Shown here: positions 31,391 to 35,790 of the stretch, piece after piece | How positions within the stretch are numbered: the first letter of the stretch is position 1 | Layout: each line of letters begins with the position of its first letter | DNA from: Candidatus Brocadiaceae bacterium | GTDB taxonomy: Bacteria; Planctomycetota; Brocadiia; SM23-32 | NCBI GenBank assembly: GCA_003551565.1 | Contig: PUMZ01000194.1 | Coordinates: 1 to 35,790, forward strand | Reading direction: 5' to 3' | Length of the DNA: 35,790 nt | The notes under the pieces: model-generated | What the model was told of the DNA's origin: nothing | The model's database searches: none | What the model saw: the letters and a program-made list of their open reading frames with translations, nothing else | Program-made: the position numbers and the translations under genes

Positions 31391-31572
31391 AACAGGCTCC
31401 TTTCATATACAATGCCACCGGCCGCAATAATTCCCTTAAACGGACATGCAACCGAAAGCTGGGTAACAAAGAAATTTCCGGGAAACAACAGCAGTTTACA
31501 CAATTCTTTTCCGCCAATCAAGGAAACGATGGCCGGGACAATACCGGGAAGAAGGAACGCCATGCACACCGG

Positions 31573-32310
31573 TCATTTCGCGCGAAAACGGAGCCGGAGG
31601 AGGGTTCGCAAATACCGGACGGAGGTCGTCAGCACCCCGAACTTCGACCGCCCCGCCGTTCGCCGCTTCCACGATATCGGCACAGTCACGACCGGATGCC
31701 CCCTTAAAACGGCCTTCAACGGCAGCTCGACAGACAGCTCGAACCCCTGCGATTCAAGCGGCTCCACATCCCGCAGGACATCCCGGTGGTAGGCCTTGAA
31801 AGCGTTGGTTATATCTCCGTGCCGGATGCCGAACAGGCCGGCGATCAACAGGTTGCCCAGGCGGTTGACGATCATTTTAACCGGCGGATATCCCTGGGCA
31901 TCCGCACCGCGGATGAAACGTGATCCGAAGACGCACCGGGCGCCGCTCTTCATTTTTTGGTAGTAGAGCAGGACATCCCCTGCAGATTCCGAACCGTCCG
32001 CCATGACCACCGCCACGGCCCGCCCCCGGCAATGCGCAAGGCCGGTGCGAACCGCACTGCCGAATCCGCCGGGAGGCCGGCTCTCAAAACGCCTTACGGC
32101 CTCGAGTTCGTCGCTCAAGCGCCGGATCACCGCGCCGGTTGCATCCGAGCTCCGGTCGTTGACCACGAGTATTTCGTAGTCAGTCACTTTTGCCTCAGCA
32201 AACCGCACAGCTATGCTTCTGACGGTTTCCGCGATCGCGTCCTCCTCATCACGTGCAGGTATAAGGACTGAGAAAGCAACGTCTCCGGTGATATCTTTCT
32301 TCGGTGACAT
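31573..32310 (-). CDS. GT2 family glycosyltransferase (DPM1-like)
   Basis: 245 aa from ATG 32310. The nucleotide-sugar fold is evident: FSVLIPARDEEDAIAETVRS, ILVVNDRSSDATGAVI, GFGSAVRTGLAHCRGRAVAV, VMADGSES at the DXD position, and GARCVFGSRFIRGA. The C-terminal part (GFELSVELPLKAVLRGHPVV, VPISWKRRTAGRSKFGV) is typical of polyprenyl-phosphate mannose/glucose synthases. No C-terminal membrane pair, so likely a peripheral enzyme that charges undecaprenyl phosphate with a sugar. That lipid-linked sugar could feed the two GT39-like enzymes encoded just upstream. The frame continues to 32394 but this would overlap the end of the upstream gene; a CAGGA site supports 32310. Confidence 0.85.
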   Translation of the reverse strand: MSPKKDITGDVAFSVLIPARDEEDAIAETVRSIAVRFAEAKVTDYEILVVNDRSSDATGAVIRRLSDELEAVRRFESRPPGGFGSAVRTGLAHCRGRAVAVVMADGSESAGDVLLYYQKMKSGARCVFGSRFIRGADAQGYPPVKMIVNRLGNLLIAGLFGIRHGDITNAFKAYHRDVLRDVEPLESQGFELSVELPLKAVLRGHPVVTVPISWKRRTAGRSKFGVLTTSVRYLRTLLRLRFRAK

Positions 32311-32356
32311 GGTCCTGACAAGAAAAGCCGCTATGAAATATGGGGGAAGCGCCTGA

Positions 32357-33880
32357 TCACCGGCCCATATACAGCAGGTACGGCCCGACTTCACGATGCA
32401 GCTGATAATGCTCCTCGACGGCTGCTACCACATCCGGAGGGAAATCGGACCCTTCCGGTCCGCCCGGTTGTTGATCTCTCAGTATAATCAGGGCAAAATA
32501 TCCCTGTCCGATGCGGCGCTGGAGCGCTGCATCGGACATCCGCCCGGCCCGGACAAGCCGGCCGTATTGGAACGGCTGTACAGGTATATCTCGTCCGGCC
32601 GCAAGAAGGTACCCGGGGTCATCCGCCAGGACCGGGCCGGTGGTGCTGCGAATCTCCGCAACCATAAGATGCCCAATCCGCCGGTCGCTCGCGCCCGGCG
32701 TCAACGCCGAGTGACCTGCCGGCACCTCCTGTCCGTAGGTGGCGGTAAAGACCGGCTGGGGGGCGACGGGCAGATACAGGGCGAACTGCGCAACCAGGCA
32801 CCACAGCACAATATTGACCCGGCCCCCGCTGATTACACGTGCAGAAAACGGCGCCGTCATCAAAACACCAGCCGTCAGGGGGCCGAGGAAATAATGCGAG
32901 TCGGCCCCCGTTTTCATGCCGCCCAGCAGTAACGTGACCGATAAAATGAGCGCAAACCACCAGCGCGGAGAGGTGCGGTCGCCACTCTGCAAGCCCAGCA
33001 CCAATGCGAGCAGGACAAAAGGATGACGTCCGGCGCCCGCCAGGGCGATAACTGCCATTGAACGCCATGATGTGCCGACCCGGTTCATCTCTCCGAAATG
33101 CCCGATGATGCCACGTTCCCCTCTCGCCCACAGCCAAAGGGTAATGGCCAGGGCGGGAAGCAGCAGTCCGAGACCAAAAGCCAGGCCTTTGGAGCGCCAC
33201 TCGCGCCGGCCCGCCACCAGCCCCGTGAGCGCCGCGGCGGCGAAAATCGGTTTGATCAGTACCGCCGCCGATGCCGCCAGCCCGGCAAAGAACCAGTGCC
33301 AGGGAAAGGACACGGATGTTTCGCACCCCCCCGCTCCGGGGCCCTTCAGCCGATCCGGCCGGCCTTTTTCCATCAGCGCCAATGCGGCCAGCGAAGCCGC
33401 AATCGCAGCCATGTCCACCCGCGCCATCAGAGCATACCGCCATACCAGCGGCGATGCGCAGAAAAGAGCAACCGCACATGCCGCTCCCACAGGCCGCAGA
33501 TCGCGACGGCACAGTCGGTAAATAAAGGCAAGACTCACAATCAGCCCGAGCAGAGAAATCGTCCGTGCAGCAGTGAAAACCCCCTCTCCCCAACCGGCGA
33601 ACGGCGCCGCCAGCGAGAACCATAGCGGACCGTAAGGGTTATGGAGCCATGGCATGTCCTCCGCCGCCATCGGAGGGTAAAGCGCCAGACCTTCCCGCAA
33701 GCGCAGCAGCCAGTTCAGCACCACACCTTCCCCGTATTCCACCGGATAGGGAAACGGCAACGTCACCACGACGTGCCGGATGAATGCGGCCAGTAAAATC
33801 AGCAGCAATATCCCGCTCAGCCCCCACGGGATTCGTGGATCCGGCGCTTTTGTTCCGATCGGTTCCTTCGAATTATTCAT
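32357..33880 (-). CDS. Polytopic GT39/ArnT-like glycosyltransferase
   Basis: 507 aa with about ten hydrophobic segments, the first at about 22-40 (GILLLILLAAFIRHVVVTLP). The first periplasmic loop carries acidic residues and an aromatic patch (PFPYPVEYGEGVVLNWLLRL, MPWLHNPYGPLWFSLAAPF), as in PMT/ArnT enzymes that use polyprenyl-phosphate sugars. The RVDM segment after a membrane helix (about 150) and KTGADSHYFLG (about 330) recur in this superfamily. A soluble C-terminal region follows (about 390-507) with no recognised domain. The start overlaps the end of the upstream glycosyltransferase by four bases (ATGA), indicating one operon. Acceptor unknown. Confidence 0.8.
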   Translation of the reverse strand: MNNSKEPIGTKAPDPRIPWGLSGILLLILLAAFIRHVVVTLPFPYPVEYGEGVVLNWLLRLREGLALYPPMAAEDMPWLHNPYGPLWFSLAAPFAGWGEGVFTAARTISLLGLIVSLAFIYRLCRRDLRPVGAACAVALFCASPLVWRYALMARVDMAAIAASLAALALMEKGRPDRLKGPGAGGCETSVSFPWHWFFAGLAASAAVLIKPIFAAAALTGLVAGRREWRSKGLAFGLGLLLPALAITLWLWARGERGIIGHFGEMNRVGTSWRSMAVIALAGAGRHPFVLLALVLGLQSGDRTSPRWWFALILSVTLLLGGMKTGADSHYFLGPLTAGVLMTAPFSARVISGGRVNIVLWCLVAQFALYLPVAPQPVFTATYGQEVPAGHSALTPGASDRRIGHLMVAEIRSTTGPVLADDPGYLLAAGRDIPVQPFQYGRLVRAGRMSDAALQRRIGQGYFALIILRDQQPGGPEGSDFPPDVVAAVEEHYQLHREVGPYLLYMGR

Positions 33881-35526
33881 TGTGGTGCATAGTCCCGTTC
33901 GATGCGGATGTTGTAGACGAGTCCGCTCGCCTGAAAAACGTGTTCGCCGGCGCTTAAGAACAGCGTCTCTCCGCTGGCAACATCGCGGGAATTTACGGAC
34001 AAGCCTCCCCCCTGCCAGCGCAGGCGCCAGTGCCCGTCCACGGGAATCTCGATCCCGGTTTCCCGGCCCGGCCTGAGCCGCTCGCGTCGCACACCGGCGC
34101 CGTAAACGTCTTCGATGCCGGTGGGCATGTAATATTCTTCGATAAATATCTGTATTTTAACCGGCATATCTTTCACCCTGTAATCGCGGATCAGGGGCGG
34201 CAAGCCGGCATCATAAAGGCCGCGGATAACGTCCCCGGCGTATTCATCAACGCCCTCCAGGAGCTCGTCATGCTCTATCATCAGCAGTATTTCTTCGTGC
34301 ATGAACGCATGATACCCCACGTGGGGGCGCCAGAACATCAGGGCGCGGCCGTCGAATACGGGCCCTTCGGGCGCAAACTCATCCAGCGCAGCCATACGCT
34401 CGAGGTCGCCATGGTTGCCGGCCGCAAGATGCCCGGGCAGAGCCCGCAGCGATGCAGCGCCCGGCAGCAGCAACACAGCAACCGTCGCCAAAACCGGCGA
34501 CCCTGCCCCCGGGCCGGCGCCGACGGCCTGTAACAATGACGTGCAGAACAGCATAGAACCCACCCCCAGCACTGCAAGCAGGGGCAGAAAAGATTGACGA
34601 TACGGAACCGGTATGATGGCGATAAGGGCGATGGAACCCGCGAGCAATACGGCCAACGCCGCCCTGTGGCGCCGCTTTGATGCATCCCCGGCCATGAAAA
34701 TCCCCAGGACCCCGGTCACAACCAGCGCACCTGCACTGAGGAACAATTCAGCGCCGTAACCGGCCGCGGAAAATGAATGGAGCCACCGGAGGTTCAGCAG
34801 CACTGTCAGCTCATAAGCGTCCCGCGCCACCCCCATCGCGACCATCCAGGCGGCATAGCCCGCTAAGGCCACCAAAAAAGCTATCCCCGCCCATCCCGCA
34901 TGGCGGCGGCCATGCAAAAAAATCACGGCAACAAGCAGTGCAACGGCAACGACCGCGTATTTCTGGCTCAGCAGGGCCATCAGTGCGGCCAGGAGACCGA
35001 CAGACACCGGTTTCCACGGCATCCTCCGGCCCCCGGAGCCCGCAGAGGCGGCCGGGACTCCCGTCAGAACCCAAACGGCCCCGGCAAAGGCCAGCATGGC
35101 GGGGACCTCCGGGCGGGCCTCGGTCATCTTCAGCAGGAACATGGGCGTCAGGCCCAGCAACCAGATCCCCGCACCCGCACCGCGTTGCGATGCGCCCAGC
35201 CTCCGGCCCGATTTGTAGAGCAAGAAGAGCGTCCCGGCGGCGGCGAGCAGACTGATCGCCCTGAACACGAATATCATCGCCCTGCCCTCGCCAAGGCGGA
35301 ACAGCGGAGCCGCCATGCCGTGGTAGAGAACCAGGTGATGCTCGAAAAAATCGGCATACGGACGCTCCCCCCGGTGCATCAGCCATGCAACGTTCGTGTG
35401 CTGGAACTCATCGTCGTCGAATGCATGGAAAGCCGTGGAATACGTCCACAGACAGCCCAGTGCAATCGCCATGGCGAAAAGTAAAAAGCTGCGGCCCTTT
35501 TTCCTGTCCGAAATGTTGTCGTTCAT
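33877..35526 (-). CDS. Polytopic GT39-like glycosyltransferase with C-terminal beta domain
   Basis: 549 aa with about ten to twelve hydrophobic segments. The first loop has FHAFDDDEFQHTNVAWLM followed by YADFFEHHLVLYHGMAAPLF, where the acidic cluster and the H/Y-rich stretch occupy the catalytic-loop position of GT39/GT83 enzymes; EARPE near residue 138 is another typical family site. After the last membrane helix comes a soluble part with HEEILLMIEHDELL and a final beta domain (about 480-549) ending in VFQASGLVYNIRIERD. ATG 35526 lacks a clear ribosome-binding site. It shares an ATGA overlap with the downstream glycosyltransferase; the pair probably modifies the same lipid or protein glycan. 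Confidence 0.8.
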   Translation of the reverse strand: MNDNISDRKKGRSFLLFAMAIALGCLWTYSTAFHAFDDDEFQHTNVAWLMHRGERPYADFFEHHLVLYHGMAAPLFRLGEGRAMIFVFRAISLLAAAGTLFLLYKSGRRLGASQRGAGAGIWLLGLTPMFLLKMTEARPEVPAMLAFAGAVWVLTGVPAASAGSGGRRMPWKPVSVGLLAALMALLSQKYAVVAVALLVAVIFLHGRRHAGWAGIAFLVALAGYAAWMVAMGVARDAYELTVLLNLRWLHSFSAAGYGAELFLSAGALVVTGVLGIFMAGDASKRRHRAALAVLLAGSIALIAIIPVPYRQSFLPLLAVLGVGSMLFCTSLLQAVGAGPGAGSPVLATVAVLLLPGAASLRALPGHLAAGNHGDLERMAALDEFAPEGPVFDGRALMFWRPHVGYHAFMHEEILLMIEHDELLEGVDEYAGDVIRGLYDAGLPPLIRDYRVKDMPVKIQIFIEEYYMPTGIEDVYGAGVRRERLRPGRETGIEIPVDGHWRLRWQGGGLSVNSRDVASGETLFLSAGEHVFQASGLVYNIRIERDYAPQ

Positions 35527-35610
35527 GGGAGCAACGCAGACCTTATGATAATGCAGCGCGTATCCAGGATCCCTTTGCCTTCCACGATGCGGTCACCGCG
35601 AGGAGCTTCA

Positions 35611-35790
35611 TCAAAACGCCACCTTTTTTTCGACCATTTCCCCTTCGTCGATGGACACATCAATCTCTTTTTCCTCATCTCCACAGGTTATTAAAAGCCT
35701 GTAATCCCCCTTCCGAAGCGGAATGATGAGCCCGGGGTCGGCATAGACGGGCAGACGCACTCCGGCCAGCTCCGCCCGGGCATCGGCGGG
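35611..35790 (-). CDS. 3' end of an unidentified gene (cut by window edge)
   Basis: Reading the minus strand from the window edge gives 59 open codons ending in TGA at 35611-35613. The peptide starts PADARAELAGVRLPVYADPG and ends DVSIDEGEMVEKKVAF; it has a beta-type pattern with LIIPLRKGDYRLLIT, reminiscent of the C-terminal strand region of a carbohydrate-binding or Ig-like domain. No start lies inside the window. It is on the same strand as the glycosyltransferase operon and stops 84 nt before its first gene, so it may be the preceding operon member. The function is not recognisable from this fragment. Confidence 0.6.
   Translation of the reverse strand, partial: PADARAELAGVRLPVYADPGLIIPLRKGDYRLLITCGDEEKEIDVSIDEGEMVEKKVAF

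Noticed and set aside
31381-31569. 62-aa minus-strand ORF between the GT2 and PIG-L genes
   Set aside because: Hydrophobic peptide with no ribosome-binding site in an AT-richer intergenic gap, overlapping the PIG-L start; more likely non-coding leader.

Overview
The window looks like a chromosomal fragment of a Gram-negative, flagellated bacterium of moderately high GC content. Gram-negative: there is an outer-membrane beta-barrel protein with a periplasmic chaperone-like partner, a lipoprotein and envelope glycosyltransferases. Flagellated: about 20 kb is one flagellar gene cluster. The giant secreted LamG / Ig / PQQ-propeller / methyltransferase / malectin protein is a style I associate with Planctomycetota, other PVC bacteria and neighbouring candidate phyla (for example Hydrogenedentota or Sumerlaeota). 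That placement is inference; no rRNA or other phylogenetic marker is present.

Layout. 1-590: non-coding leader with a perfect 22-bp palindrome and a textbook sigma-54 promoter in front of flagellin. 591-20337, plus strand: flagellin (with an Ig-like insert), fliS, two TPR proteins (one with a secretin-N/STN-like domain), flgN-like, a small coupled ORF, a PAS histidine kinase, an NtrC-type sigma-54 activator, then from a second sigma-54 promoter flgB-flgC-fliE-fliF-fliG-fliH-fliI-fliJ-motE-like-motA-motB-motB paralogue-fliL-fliM-fliN. 20498-24933, plus strand: a small secreted acidic beta protein, a PapD/DUF916-like chaperone and a 944-aa Ig + beta-barrel + CarboxypepD_reg/SdrD-B-like outer-membrane protein, together resembling an atypical chaperone-usher surface system. 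25095-29795, plus strand: the 1566-aa mosaic secreted protein behind its own sigma-70-like promoter. 29894-35790, minus strand: GerMN lipoprotein, PIG-L/LmbE deacetylase, GT2 glycosyltransferase, two polytopic GT39-like glycosyltransferases and the 3' end of a further gene cut by the window edge.

How they fit together. The kinase and activator probably form a FleSR/FlgSR-type pair that switches on the two sigma-54 promoters, one for filament (flagellin, fliS) and one for rod, MS-ring, switch, export ATPase and stator. FliM keeps a CheY-binding peptide, so chemotaxis genes should exist elsewhere, as should the export gate (flhAB, fliPQR), hook, cap and hook-filament junction genes. The strangest part of the motor is a tandem pair of MotB-type stator subunits: the first has the membrane aspartate, the second has serine in its place, and both have lost recognisable peptidoglycan-binding residues of the OmpA-like domain.

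No tRNA, rRNA, CRISPR array, transposase or phage gene was seen.
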